This document shows, one piece after another, positions 35,572 to 44,476 of a DNA stretch of 64,000 nucleotides. This stretch comes from Marmoricola sp. (GTDB lineage Bacteria > Actinomycetota > Actinomycetes > Propionibacteriales > Nocardioidaceae). Location of the stretch: NCBI GenBank assembly GCA_025965195.1, contig JAOPXK010000086.1, positions 1 through 64,000 of the forward strand. Direction: 5' to 3'. The stretch's first letter is position 1. Every line of letters begins with the position of its first letter. The position numbers were made by a program, and so were the translations under genes. The notes beneath the pieces were generated by a model. It searched no databases. It was given only the letters and a program-made list of their open reading frames with translations, and was not told where the DNA came from.

Positions 35572-36959
35572 TTCCGCTGTCCCTGAAGGAGATCGCGGCC
35601 ATCGTCGGCGGCGAGGTGCACGGTGACGACGTCGTGGTCACCGGTGCGGCCTTCCTCGACAGCCGCAACCCGGTTCCGGGCGGACTCTTCGTCGCGATCG
35701 ACGGCGAACACGTCGACGGTCACGCGTACGCCGGGGGCGCGATCGCGGCGGGAGCGGCCGCCGTACTCGGCTCTCGACCGACCGGGGTTCCGACGGTCGT
35801 CGTCGCTGATCCTCAACAGGCGCTGGGCAAACTCGCACGAGCGGTGCTCGACCGGCTCGCCGTTCTGGTCGTTGCGCTTACCGGCTCCCAAGGCAAGACC
35901 GGCACCAAGGACCTGCTGGCGAGCCTGCTCGCCGACGCAGGAACGACGATCGCGACTGCCGGCAACCTCAACAACGAGCTCGGGGTGCCGCTGACGGTGC
36001 TGCGCGCCGATGAGTCGACGGACTACCTCGTGGTGGAGATGGGTGCGCGGGGCATCGGCCATATCGCGTATCTCTGCGAGATCGCGCCGCCCAACGTCGC
36101 GATGGCGCTGAACGTCGGCGTCGCGCACATCGGTGAGTTCGGTGGCAAGGCGGAGATCGCGCAGGCGAAGGGCGAGATCGTGGAAGCCCTCGCGAGCGAC
36201 GGGACCGCCGTACTCAATGCCGACGACCCGCTCGTCGACGCGATGGCGGGCCGTACGCAGGGGCAGGTGCTGCGTTTCGGGTACGCCGGCAGCGCCGACG
36301 TCCGGATCGAGAACCTCGTGCTCGACGACCTGGGCCGGGCCACCTTCGACCTCGTGCGCGGGCCGGAACGTGAGTCGGTCTCCCTGCAGGGGCTGGGCCG
36401 GCACCAGGCCAGCAACGCCGCCGCCGCGGCCACTGCTGCGATCGCCGTCGGTCTGCCCCTGAGGCGGATTGCCGCGAGCCTCAGCACGGCTCGGTCGGCG
36501 TCACGGTGGCGGATGGAGCTGCATGAGCGCGCCGATGGCCTGACCGTGATCAACGACGCCTACAACGCGAATCCCGACTCCATGCGCGCGGCGCTGGAGA
36601 CGCTGAGTGGCATCGGCAAGCGGAGCGGCCGCCGGACCGTCGCCGTACTCGGGGAGATGGGTGAGCTCGGCGCGGCGAGCCACGAGGCACACCGTGCCCT
36701 TGGGACACTGGCGCAGGAGCTGGCCATCGATGCGGTGGTCGTGGTGGGTGCCGGCTCTCGCCCGATCTTCGACGCGCTGGTCCAGGAGCGCGGTGACGAC
36801 GGATCGGCCGTTGCCGTGGAGACCACCGAGCAGGCCGAGACCTGGTTGCGCGAGAATGTCGCGGGCCCGGACGTGGTGCTGGTCAAGGCCTCCCGGGCAG
36901 CCGAGCTGGAAAGAGTTGCCGAGATATTCATCGACGAAGCGAAGGAGGCGAGCACGTGA
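35568..36959 (+). CDS. murF: UDP-MurNAc-tripeptide-D-Ala-D-Ala ligase MurF
   Basis: The 463-aa ligase attaches D-Ala-D-Ala to the UDP-MurNAc tripeptide. It begins MIPLSLKEIAAIVGGEV, has the P-loop GSQGKTGTKDLLASLL (about 105), the NLNNELGVPLTVL segment typical of MurF (about 140), VEMGARGIGHIAYLC, and the C-terminal INDAYNANPDSMRAALETL (about 327). Both ends overlap neighbours by 4 nt, so it is tightly coupled in the dcw operon. Confidence 0.97.
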   Translation: MIPLSLKEIAAIVGGEVHGDDVVVTGAAFLDSRNPVPGGLFVAIDGEHVDGHAYAGGAIAAGAAAVLGSRPTGVPTVVVADPQQALGKLARAVLDRLAVLVVALTGSQGKTGTKDLLASLLADAGTTIATAGNLNNELGVPLTVLRADESTDYLVVEMGARGIGHIAYLCEIAPPNVAMALNVGVAHIGEFGGKAEIAQAKGEIVEALASDGTAVLNADDPLVDAMAGRTQGQVLRFGYAGSADVRIENLVLDDLGRATFDLVRGPERESVSLQGLGRHQASNAAAAATAAIAVGLPLRRIAASLSTARSASRWRMELHERADGLTVINDAYNANPDSMRAALETLSGIGKRSGRRTVAVLGEMGELGAASHEAHRALGTLAQELAIDAVVVVGAGSRPIFDALVQERGDDGSAVAVETTEQAETWLRENVAGPDVVLVKASRAAELERVAEIFIDEAKEAST

Positions 36960-38026
36960 GAGCGATCCTGCTCGCCGGCGGTCTGTCGCTGATCTTCACG
37001 CTCGTCGGGACCCGGTTCGCCATTCAGGTGCTCGCCGCGCGCGGCTATGGCCAGCTGATCCGCGACGACGGGCCGACCTCGCACCACACCAAGCGCGGCA
37101 CACCCACGATGGGCGGGCTGGTGATCGTGCTCGCCACCGTGCTGAGCTACCTGATCGCCAAGCTGATCACCGGTCGCCAGCCGACGGCGTCGGCCTGGCT
37201 GGAGCTCGGTCTCTTCGTCGGGCTCGGAACGGTCGGATTCCTCGACGACTTCATCAAGATCTCCAAGCAGCGCAGCCTCGGCCTGCGGAGCAAGGCGAAG
37301 TTCATCGGCCAGACCGTGGCGGCGCTGGCCTTCGCCTGGCTGGCGCTGTCGCCCTGGCTCAAGGACTCCCGCGGCCAGACTCCGGCCGGGCACTCGATCT
37401 CGTTCATCCGCGACTCGGCGCACTGGGTGTGGCCGACGGCCCTGCTGATCATCTTCATGATGTTGCTGATCGCCGGCACCAGCAATGCGGTCAACCTCAC
37501 CGATGGACTCGACGGGCTGGCCACCGGTGCCTGCATGATGGTCTTCGGCGCCTACACCCTGGTGAACATCTGGCAGAACAACCAGTGGTGTGGCCGGTTC
37601 CCGAGCCAGACCTGTTATGAGGTGCGCGATCCGCTGGACCTCGCCGTCATCTCCGCAGCCATCACCGGATCCTGTTTCGGTTTCCTGTGGTGGAACGCCT
37701 CGCCCGCGAAGATCTTCATGGGTGACACCGGATCGCTCGCCCTCGGTGGCGCGCTGGCCGGCATGGCGATCCTCACCCGCACCGAGTTCCTGCTCGCGCT
37801 GCTCGGTGGCCTGTTCGTGATCCAGACCCTGTCGGTGATCCTGCAGGTCGGTTTCTTCAAGGCCACCAAGGGCAAACGACTCTTCCGGATGGCGCCGCTC
37901 CATCACCACTTCGAGATGCTCGGGTGGGAGGAGATCACGGTCGTGATCCGGTTCTGGATCATCACCGGCATCTTTGTCGCGGCGGGCCTCGGTGTCTTCT
38001 ACGCGCAGTGGGTCGCCGGAACATGA
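36956..38026 (+). CDS. mraY: Phospho-N-acetylmuramoyl-pentapeptide transferase MraY
   Basis: The 356-aa polytopic enzyme transfers phospho-MurNAc-pentapeptide to undecaprenyl phosphate, making lipid I. About ten membrane helices are visible. Motifs are the Asp pair in FLDDFIKI (about 95), NAVNLTDGLDGLATG (about 178), FMGDTGSLALGG (about 253) and MAPLHHHFEMLGWEE (about 312). GTG 36956 overlaps murF. A 52-nt gap precedes murD. Confidence 0.97.
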   Translation: MRAILLAGGLSLIFTLVGTRFAIQVLAARGYGQLIRDDGPTSHHTKRGTPTMGGLVIVLATVLSYLIAKLITGRQPTASAWLELGLFVGLGTVGFLDDFIKISKQRSLGLRSKAKFIGQTVAALAFAWLALSPWLKDSRGQTPAGHSISFIRDSAHWVWPTALLIIFMMLLIAGTSNAVNLTDGLDGLATGACMMVFGAYTLVNIWQNNQWCGRFPSQTCYEVRDPLDLAVISAAITGSCFGFLWWNASPAKIFMGDTGSLALGGALAGMAILTRTEFLLALLGGLFVIQTLSVILQVGFFKATKGKRLFRMAPLHHHFEMLGWEEITVVIRFWIITGIFVAAGLGVFYAQWVAGT

Positions 38027-38078
38027 GGTCCACCCCAGCCAGGCACCCGCGTCGCTCGCGCCTCGTCAAGGACTCCGG

Positions 38079-39548
38079 ATGAACCTGAACGACCTCGGCC
38101 GAGGTGACTCCTGGGAAGGCGTCCGGGCCGTCGTTGCCGGAATGGGCGTGTCCGGCTTCGCCGCCGCCGACAACCTGACGCACATGGGCGCCACCGTCAC
38201 CGCCCTGGACGACTCCGAAGCGGGGGAGCGTCCCGAGAAGGCCACCCTGCTCGAGATCCTCGGTGCCACCGTCCGACTCGGAGCGGGCTCGACCGCCCTC
38301 CTCCCTGACGATGTGGACGTGGTCGTCACCTCACCCGGCTGGTCACCCGGAGCCCCGCTGCTCGCTCAGGCGGTCGCTCGTGGCATTCCGGTCTGGGGTG
38401 AGGTCGAGCTCGCCTGGCGCCTGCGCGACCTGAACAATCCGGCGCCCTGGCTGGCGGTCACCGGCACCAACGGGAAGACCACGACCGTGCAGATGCTCGA
38501 GGCCATGCTCCGCGCCGGCGGGTTGCGAACGGTGGCTGCCGGCAACGTCGGGCTGCCGATCGTCGAAGCGGTGATGGACCCGACGCCGTACGACGTGATC
38601 GCGGTCGAGCTGTCCAGCTTCCAGCTTCACTACACGTCCTCGATGAAGGCCGAGTCGGCCGCCGTACTCAACGTCGCCGAGGACCATCTCGACTGGTACG
38701 CCTCCTTCGACCAGTACGTCGCCGACAAGGGCCGGATCTACCGAGGCGTCGAACGTGCCTGTGTCTACAACGTCTCCGACTCGGTGACCGAGCAGCTGGT
38801 CCGCGATGCCGACGTCCAGGACGGGGCCAGGGCGATCGGCTTCACGCTCGGTACGCCCGGCGCCGGGATGCTCGGTCTTGTCGGCGACGTACTCGCTGAC
38901 CGGGCCTTCATCGAGCAGCGGCAGTCGACCGCGGCGGAGATCTGCACACTGGCCGACCTGGCGACGCCGGCTCCGCACTACGTGGCGAACGCGCTCGCCG
39001 CAGCGGCCCTCGCGCGGTCCCACGGAGTCTCGACCGCCGCCATTCGCGACGCGCTGATCGCGTTCCGTCCCGACGGTCACCGGATCAGCGAGGTCGCCAG
39101 CTTCGGCGGCGTCACCTGGATCGATGACTCCAAGGCCACGAACCCGCACGCCGCGCTGGCCTCGCTGCGGGGCTACGACCCGGTCGTCTGGATCGCCGGT
39201 GGCCTCGCGAAGGGTGCCTCGTTCGACGAGCTGGTCCGGGCGGTCAAGGACCGGCTCCGCGGCGTGGTCCTGATCGGTCGTGATGCTGGAGTGATTCGTG
39301 AGGCGCTTTCGCGACACGCGCCCGATGTCCCGGTGTTCGAACTTGGCGCCGGAGAGACTGGCTCAACAGACAGGCCCATGGATCGCGTAGTGGCGCAAGC
39401 CGCTGCGCTCGCGCGGCCGGGCGACACGGTATTGCTGGCGCCCGGTTGTGCGTCGATGGACATGTTCGCCAACTACGGCGCTCGCGGAGACGCTTTCGCG
39501 GAGGCCGTGCTCAGCTGGCGACAGGAGCGCGACCAGGAGGATTCGTGA
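38079..39548 (+). CDS. murD: UDP-MurNAc-L-Ala:D-Glu ligase MurD
   Basis: The 489-aa ligase adds D-glutamate to UDP-MurNAc-L-Ala. ATG 38079 follows AAGGA by 7 nt. It has an N-terminal Rossmann-like UDP-binding start (VVAGMGVSGFAAADNL), P-loop VTGTNGKTTTVQMLEAM (about 127), NVAEDHLDWY, and WIDDSKATNPHAALASL (about 348). It overlaps ftsW by 4 nt. The 37974 ORF start is upstream inside mraY and not supported. Confidence 0.97.
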   Translation: MNLNDLGRGDSWEGVRAVVAGMGVSGFAAADNLTHMGATVTALDDSEAGERPEKATLLEILGATVRLGAGSTALLPDDVDVVVTSPGWSPGAPLLAQAVARGIPVWGEVELAWRLRDLNNPAPWLAVTGTNGKTTTVQMLEAMLRAGGLRTVAAGNVGLPIVEAVMDPTPYDVIAVELSSFQLHYTSSMKAESAAVLNVAEDHLDWYASFDQYVADKGRIYRGVERACVYNVSDSVTEQLVRDADVQDGARAIGFTLGTPGAGMLGLVGDVLADRAFIEQRQSTAAEICTLADLATPAPHYVANALAAAALARSHGVSTAAIRDALIAFRPDGHRISEVASFGGVTWIDDSKATNPHAALASLRGYDPVVWIAGGLAKGASFDELVRAVKDRLRGVVLIGRDAGVIREALSRHAPDVPVFELGAGETGSTDRPMDRVVAQAAALARPGDTVLLAPGCASMDMFANYGARGDAFAEAVLSWRQERDQEDS

Positions 39549-40807
39549 GCGTCACCACCCAGGCCCGGGCCGGACAGCGGTCCCCGTCCGGGGTGGCGGG
39601 TTGGCTGAGCTCCTTCAAGCAGACCCTGGACCGCCCTCTCACGTCGTACTACCTGCTCTTCGGTGCCTCGTCGATGCTGCTCGCCATCGGGCTGATCATG
39701 GTGCTGAGCGCGTCGAGCGTCTACTCCTTCACGCAGTACCACAGCAGTTATCACATCTTCCTCAAGCAGCTGACCTGGGTGCTGCTCGCGCTGCCGCTGG
39801 CCTATGTCGCGACCCGGGTGCCCCGGATGGCGATCCGAAGGCTCTCCTGGGCGGCAGTCGGGGTGTCCATCGTGCTGCTCGCGCTGACCCAGACCGGCCT
39901 GGGCGTCGTGGTCAACGGCAACCGGAACTGGCTCTCGCTCGGCCCGGTCCTGATCCAGCCGTCGGAGATCGCCAAGCTGGCCATCATCATCTGGTCGGCC
40001 GATGTCTATGCCCGCAAGGAGAAGCTCCTCGACGACTGGCGGCACACCGTGCTCCCGGTCGTCCCTGTCGTGGGCCTGATCGCGGTGCTGGTGATCGTCG
40101 AGCACGACCTCGGCACCGCGCTCGTCCTGTTCGCGATCATGCTCGGCATGCTCTGGGTGGTCGGTGCCCCGGCGCGGCTGTTCGGGATCTCGTTCTCGAT
40201 CATCGGCGTCTCGGCGTTCTTCCTGGCCACCACCAGTCCCGAGCGGCGCTCCCGGCTGACCAGCTTCACCGACCCGATGAAGCACTTCCAGGACCAGGGC
40301 TGGCAGGCCGGCCACGGACTGCTCGGGATGGCCAGCGGTGGCATTTTCGGCAAGGGCCTCTCGGCCAGCCAGCAGAAGTGGGGCAACCTGCCCGAGGCGC
40401 ACACCGACTTCATCTACGCCGTCCTCGGCGAGGAGCTCGGACTGGTCGGCACGCTGCTGGTGCTGGCGCTGTTCCTGACGATCACCTATGCCGCGGTCCG
40501 GCTGGCGATGCAGACCCGCGACCCGTTCGTCCGCTACGTCACTGCCGGCATCACGATCTGGCTGATGGCCCAGATGATGATCAACATCGGAATGGTGCTG
40601 GCGCTGCTGCCCGTGATCGGCATCCCGCTACCGCTCGTGTCGTACGGCGGATCAGGGTTGCTGCCCTCGGTGATCGGGCTCGGCCTGATGATCGGGTTCG
40701 CCCGCTCCGAGCCCGAGGCCGCCGATGCGCTGCGCGACAAGCGTCGTGGCAGGAAGTCCGTCCGCCCGGGCATCAACGCGGGCGCCCGCCCGAGGCGAGG
40801 GCAGTGA
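39545..40807 (+). CDS. ftsW: Septal peptidoglycan glycosyltransferase FtsW (SEDS)
   Basis: The 420-aa SEDS-family protein polymerises lipid II at the septum with FtsI. It has about ten membrane helices. Conserved regions are NRNWLSLGPVLIQPSEIAKLAIIIW (about 122), EHDLGTALVLFAIMLGMLWV with the conserved Asp, the YAVLGEELGLVGTL loop (about 291) and IPLPLVSYGGSGLLPSVIGLGLM (about 357). GTG 39545 overlaps murD. A basic tail (RRGRKSVRPG) is cytoplasmic. Confidence 0.97.
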   Translation: MSVTTQARAGQRSPSGVAGWLSSFKQTLDRPLTSYYLLFGASSMLLAIGLIMVLSASSVYSFTQYHSSYHIFLKQLTWVLLALPLAYVATRVPRMAIRRLSWAAVGVSIVLLALTQTGLGVVVNGNRNWLSLGPVLIQPSEIAKLAIIIWSADVYARKEKLLDDWRHTVLPVVPVVGLIAVLVIVEHDLGTALVLFAIMLGMLWVVGAPARLFGISFSIIGVSAFFLATTSPERRSRLTSFTDPMKHFQDQGWQAGHGLLGMASGGIFGKGLSASQQKWGNLPEAHTDFIYAVLGEELGLVGTLLVLALFLTITYAAVRLAMQTRDPFVRYVTAGITIWLMAQMMINIGMVLALLPVIGIPLPLVSYGGSGLLPSVIGLGLMIGFARSEPEAADALRDKRRGRKSVRPGINAGARPRRGQ

Positions 40808-40844
40808 CAGTCGTCGGCGAGAGGCCCGTAGTCCGAGGCACACG

Positions 40845-41939
40845 ATGAAGCGAGTACTGCTCGCCGGTGGCGGGTCGGCCGGCCACACGTCGCCCCTGCT
40901 GGCAACGGCGGATGCGTTGAAGCGCCGCTACCCCGACATCGAGATCGTCGCGATGGGCACGCCACGCGGACTCGAGAACCGGGTGATCCCCGCCGCCGGC
41001 TACCCGCTGGAGCACGTGCCGCCGGTGCCGTTGCCCCGCAAGCCGAGTGTGGACCTGTTCCGGGTGCCGGGCCGGGTCCGCGCCGCACGCAGGGCAGCTC
41101 TCGAGATCGTCGACCGGATCCAGCCCGACGTCGTGGTCGGTTTCGGCGGCTACGTCTCGGTTCCGGCGTACCTCGCGGCGCGGAAGCGGAAGCTCCCTCT
41201 CGTCGTACACGAAGGAAACGCGTTGCCCGGCATCGCCAACAGGCTGGGCGCGCGCTTCACCCGCTACGTGGCCACCAGCTTCCCGGACACCCGACTGCGC
41301 AACGGCCGCTATCTCGGGCTGCCGATCCGGCGGATGATCTCGACGCTCGACCGGCCGGCGCTGCGAGACCGGGCGCGCGCCGAGTTCGGCCTCGACCCGC
41401 ACCTGCCTACGCTGCTCGTGACGGGTGGTTCACAAGGAGCGTGGATGCTCAATGAGTCGGTCTCCAAGGCGGCCCCGGCCTTCCTCGCGGCCGGAGTCCA
41501 GGTGCTGCACATCACCGGACCCAAGGGGTCGGCGTCGGTGACGCGCGAGCCGGGCGAACCGCCGTACGTGATCCTGCCGTACGTCGACCGGATGGATCTG
41601 GCCTACGCGGCCGCGGACGCGGTGCTGTGCCGGTCGGGCAGCAACACGGTGACGGAGGTGTCCGGGGTCGGACTGCCCGCGATCTACGTGCCGTTGCCGA
41701 TCGGCAACGGCGAGCAGGCGCTCAACGCCCGTCCCGTCATCGACGCCGGGGGAGGGCTGCTCGTCGACGACGCGGCGCTGACCCCGGAGTGGGTCGGCTC
41801 GGTCGTTCCGGACCTGCTCAACGACGCGCCCCGGCTGGCAGCGATGTCGGCCGCGGCGTCAAACCTCATCCCGCTCGACGCCGACGAGAAGGTCGCCGAC
41901 CTCATCGTCGAAGCCTTCGAGAAGGGAGCCGCGCGGTGA
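40845..41939 (+). CDS. murG: UDP-GlcNAc:lipid I N-acetylglucosaminyltransferase MurG
   Basis: The 364-aa GT-B enzyme converts lipid I to lipid II. It has the N-terminal G-loop VLLAGGGSAGHTSPLLATADAL, VVGFGGYVSVPAYLAA (about 94), VVHEGNALPGIANR, TGGSQGAWMLNESV (about 193), and the UDP-GlcNAc-binding VLCRSGSNTVTEVSGVGLPAIYVPLP (about 260). ATG 40845 is the natural start. It overlaps murC by 4 nt. Confidence 0.97.
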   Translation: MKRVLLAGGGSAGHTSPLLATADALKRRYPDIEIVAMGTPRGLENRVIPAAGYPLEHVPPVPLPRKPSVDLFRVPGRVRAARRAALEIVDRIQPDVVVGFGGYVSVPAYLAARKRKLPLVVHEGNALPGIANRLGARFTRYVATSFPDTRLRNGRYLGLPIRRMISTLDRPALRDRARAEFGLDPHLPTLLVTGGSQGAWMLNESVSKAAPAFLAAGVQVLHITGPKGSASVTREPGEPPYVILPYVDRMDLAYAAADAVLCRSGSNTVTEVSGVGLPAIYVPLPIGNGEQALNARPVIDAGGGLLVDDAALTPEWVGSVVPDLLNDAPRLAAMSAAASNLIPLDADEKVADLIVEAFEKGAAR

Positions 41940-43384
41940 AGGTCCCAGTTCCCGACCAGCTCCTCGCTGCCGACCAGCTGGGCCGGGTGCACTTCGTCGG
42001 TATCGGTGGCGCCGGCCTGTCCGGCATCGCGCGGATCATGCTCGCCCGCGGTGTCACGGTCTCGGGCAGCGACGCGAAGGAGTCCCGCGTCATCGAGTCA
42101 TTGAGGGCGCTCGGCGCGACCTGCTACGTCGGTCATGACGCTGCGCACGTCCACGGCGTCGACACGGTGGTGATCTCGACCGCCGTCCGCGCCAACAACC
42201 CGGAGGTCGTCGAGGCGACCCGGCTGGGCCTTCGGTTGCTGCCGCGGTCGGCCGCACTCGAGTCGGTGATGCAGGGTCGGCGCGTTGTCGCGGTCGCCGG
42301 CACGCACGGCAAGACCACGACGACCTCGCTGCTCACGGTTGCCCTTCAGCACTGCGGGGCAGACCCGTCGTTCGCGATCGGCGGTGAGCTGAACGAGACC
42401 GGCTCCAACGCCCACGACGGCAGCGGCGACCTGTTCGTTGCGGAGGCCGACGAGTCCGACGGCGCGTTCCTCGTCTACTCGCCGTACGCCGCACTCGTCA
42501 CCAACGTCGAGGCCGACCACCTCGACAACTACGGCACCGAAGAGGCCTACAAGGCTGCCTTCGACATCTTCCTCGACCGGATCGACCGCGCCGGATTCCT
42601 GGTCGTCTGCGTCGACGATCCCGGAGCCGCCGCTCTCGCCCGGACCGCCCGCGGCCGCGGGCTGACGGTTGTCGGTGTGGGGGAGTCGGACGCGGCCGAC
42701 GTGCGTGCCGAGAACGTGAGCTTCCTGGGCACCAACTCGACGTTCACGGTCGTGGACCGTGGTCGCCGGCTCGGCGAGGTCACGTTGCGCATCCCGGGCC
42801 GCCACTATGTGCTGGATGCCCTTGCTGCGTTGACGTGTGGCCTCAGGCTCGGCTACAACTTCGCCGACCTCGCCCGCGGGCTCGCCGCCTTCAGCGGCAC
42901 CCGCCGGCGGATGGAGTTCAAGGGTGAGGTGCGCGGTGTCCGCGTCTACGACAGCTACGCGCATCACCCGAACGAGATCGCCGGCGACCTGCAGGCCGCT
43001 CGGTCGCTGGCCGGCGACGGCAGGGTGGTGGTCGCGTTCCAGCCGCACATGGTGTCGCGCACCCGGATCTTCGGCCACGACATGGGTGTCGCCCTGGGCG
43101 CGGCCGACGAGGTCGTCGTGATGGACATCTACGTGGCGCGTGAGGACCCGGAGCCCGGGGTGACCGGCGCTCTGGTGGCCGACGCTGTGCCACTCCCGGC
43201 CGACCATGTCGTCTTCGAGCCGTCCTGGTCGTCGACGGCCGGGCATCTGGTGTCGCGTGCGCGTGCTGGTGACGTCGTACTCACTCTCGGAGCGGGCGAC
43301 GTGACGCTGCTCGGCCCGGCGGTCCTGCAGCTGCTCAGCGACGACGCAGACAGCGCAGCAGGTGAGTCCGTTGACGATGCGTGA
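41936..43384 (+). CDS. murC: UDP-MurNAc:L-Ala ligase MurC
   Basis: The 482-aa ligase adds L-alanine to UDP-MurNAc, the first peptide-forming step. It has the N-terminal VHFVGIGGAGLSGIARIML, P-loop VAGTHGKTTTTSLLTVAL (about 121), NVEADHLDNYGT, and YDSYAHHPNEIAGDLQAAR (about 340) followed by FQPHMVSRT. GTG 41936 overlaps the murG stop. The long 41627 ORF start is inside murG. The end overlaps ftsQ by about 8 nt. Confidence 0.97.
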   Translation: MKVPVPDQLLAADQLGRVHFVGIGGAGLSGIARIMLARGVTVSGSDAKESRVIESLRALGATCYVGHDAAHVHGVDTVVISTAVRANNPEVVEATRLGLRLLPRSAALESVMQGRRVVAVAGTHGKTTTTSLLTVALQHCGADPSFAIGGELNETGSNAHDGSGDLFVAEADESDGAFLVYSPYAALVTNVEADHLDNYGTEEAYKAAFDIFLDRIDRAGFLVVCVDDPGAAALARTARGRGLTVVGVGESDAADVRAENVSFLGTNSTFTVVDRGRRLGEVTLRIPGRHYVLDALAALTCGLRLGYNFADLARGLAAFSGTRRRMEFKGEVRGVRVYDSYAHHPNEIAGDLQAARSLAGDGRVVVAFQPHMVSRTRIFGHDMGVALGAADEVVVMDIYVAREDPEPGVTGALVADAVPLPADHVVFEPSWSSTAGHLVSRARAGDVVLTLGAGDVTLLGPAVLQLLSDDADSAAGESVDDA

Positions 43385-44138
43385 TCGTTGGCGGCAAAAG
43401 CGTGCGATGGCCGAGACCGAGGACACGGTTCGCCTTGCCCGCAAGGACTTCACCCGGCGTCGCTGGTCCCAGCGGCTCCGTCGAGGCAGGCCGGCGCTGC
43501 TCCTGCTGCTCGCCCTGGTGGTGGTCGGCGCCGGCGTCTGGCTGGTGTACTTCTCACCGGCCATCACCGCCCGGCAGGTGGATGTGACCGGCGCGACCAA
43601 CGTGCGCCAGTCGAAGGTCAGAACGGTTGCCGAGGTCCCCATCGGTACGCCGCTCGCGCGGATCAGTCTCAGCGCGATCCAGTCGCGGGTCGAGACGATC
43701 CCGGTGGTCAAGTCGGCCGAGGTCTCGCGCTCGTGGCCGCACGGCATCAGCATCCGGATCACCGAGCGCACCCCGCTCGCCGTGATCGACCAGGGTCATG
43801 GCCTGCAGGCACTCGACGGCGCCGGGGTGCTGTTCGGCTCCTACGCCCGCCGGCCCGCCGGTCTTCCCCTGGTCCACTCCGCGGCCGGCACCAAGGTCGA
43901 TGCGCTCTCCGAGGTGGCCAAGGTGGTCTCCTCGTTGCCGCCGAACATCTCGCGCAAGGTGGACTACGTCGAGGTCGCCACCGTCGACCAGATCGAGCTG
44001 GCGATGAAGGACGGCAAGACCGTCACCTGGGGGAGCTCGCAGGACTCCGGCGAGAAGGCCGAGGTGCTCGCCGTACTCCTCAAGCAGCACGCCACGAAGA
44101 TCGACGTCAGCGCTCCCGGTCGCCCGACGACCAGCTGA
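43377..44138 (+). CDS. ftsQ: Cell division protein FtsQ
   Basis: The 253-aa bitopic protein has a basic cytoplasmic N-terminus, one membrane helix (about 38-58), and a POTRA domain beginning VDVTGATNVRQSKVRTVAEVPIGTPL with VKSAEVSRSWPHGISIRITERTPLAVI, the FtsQ hallmark. It recruits the FtsWI complex. ATG 43377 with AGGTGAG about 10 nt upstream is preferred; GTG 43362 and ATG 43407 are alternatives. A large nested hairpin follows the stop. Confidence 0.93.
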   Translation: MRDRWRQKRAMAETEDTVRLARKDFTRRRWSQRLRRGRPALLLLLALVVVGAGVWLVYFSPAITARQVDVTGATNVRQSKVRTVAEVPIGTPLARISLSAIQSRVETIPVVKSAEVSRSWPHGISIRITERTPLAVIDQGHGLQALDGAGVLFGSYARRPAGLPLVHSAAGTKVDALSEVAKVVSSLPPNISRKVDYVEVATVDQIELAMKDGKTVTWGSSQDSGEKAEVLAVLLKQHATKIDVSAPGRPTTS

Positions 44139-44153
44139 CTCGCCTTGGGTGGA

Positions 44154-44241
44154 GTTTTCACAGGGTATGAACCCATCACTCCTCTTCGCACACGTCGCTA
44201 CATGTGCGAAGAGGAGGTTTGACCTCACACCCTGAGAAAAC
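44154..44241. repeat. 88-nt nested inverted repeat between ftsQ and ftsZ
   Basis: Inner arms CTCCTCTTCGCACA (44179-44192) and TGTGCGAAGAGGAG (44203-44216) pair perfectly over 14 bp with a 10-nt loop. Outer arms GTTTTCACAGGGT (44154-44166) and ACCCTGAGAAAAC (44229-44241) pair with a single mismatch over 13 bp. The two arm pairs are separated by 12-nt internal loops on each side, so the whole forms a symmetric two-tier hairpin or cruciform. No T-tract follows immediately. It may terminate the mur/ftsQ transcript, or act as a leader element or protein site for ftsZ. Confidence 0.85.
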
Positions 44242-44476
44242 GCGACCATCACCCGCGGACGGAACAAAACAAGAATCTCTCCGCGTGTCGCGCCGCTGAT
44301 GCGCTGAGTCGGGGCTCGCCTCGCCTACCTTGATTGAACTACCTCAGGTTGACATAACATTAACCCTCCAGTTCAGGGTTAGAGTTCTGAAAGGCCAGAG
44401 GGTGGACTTTTCCGCATGATCCAGCCGTTCTGCAGCCGGGCAGGGCGACACGCAACCAGAGCGAGAGGCACCCGCC
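44242..44476 (+). other. ftsZ upstream region
   Basis: Together with the nested hairpin this completes the 338-nt ftsQ-ftsZ gap. No gene is seen. The region has an AT-rich island at 44320-44390, unusual for this genome and suggestive of promoters, plus the TTGACA and TAACCCT/AGGGTTA elements. The last 75 nt contain no clear secondary structure. A GAGAGG ribosome site lies about 8 nt before GTG 44477. Confidence 0.5.
44349..44381 (+). promoter_or_regulatory. ftsZ promoter-like element with TAACCCT/AGGGTTA dyad
   Basis: A consensus -35 TTGACA (44349-44354) is followed by the inverted repeat TAACCCT (44361-44367) / AGGGTTA (44375-44381) with a 7-nt spacer. No good -10 lies 16-18 nt from TTGACA; TAGAGT (44380-44385) is 25 nt away. 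I recall similar AT-rich dyads before ftsZ in other actinobacteria, so this is probably a conserved control site. Confidence 0.5.
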
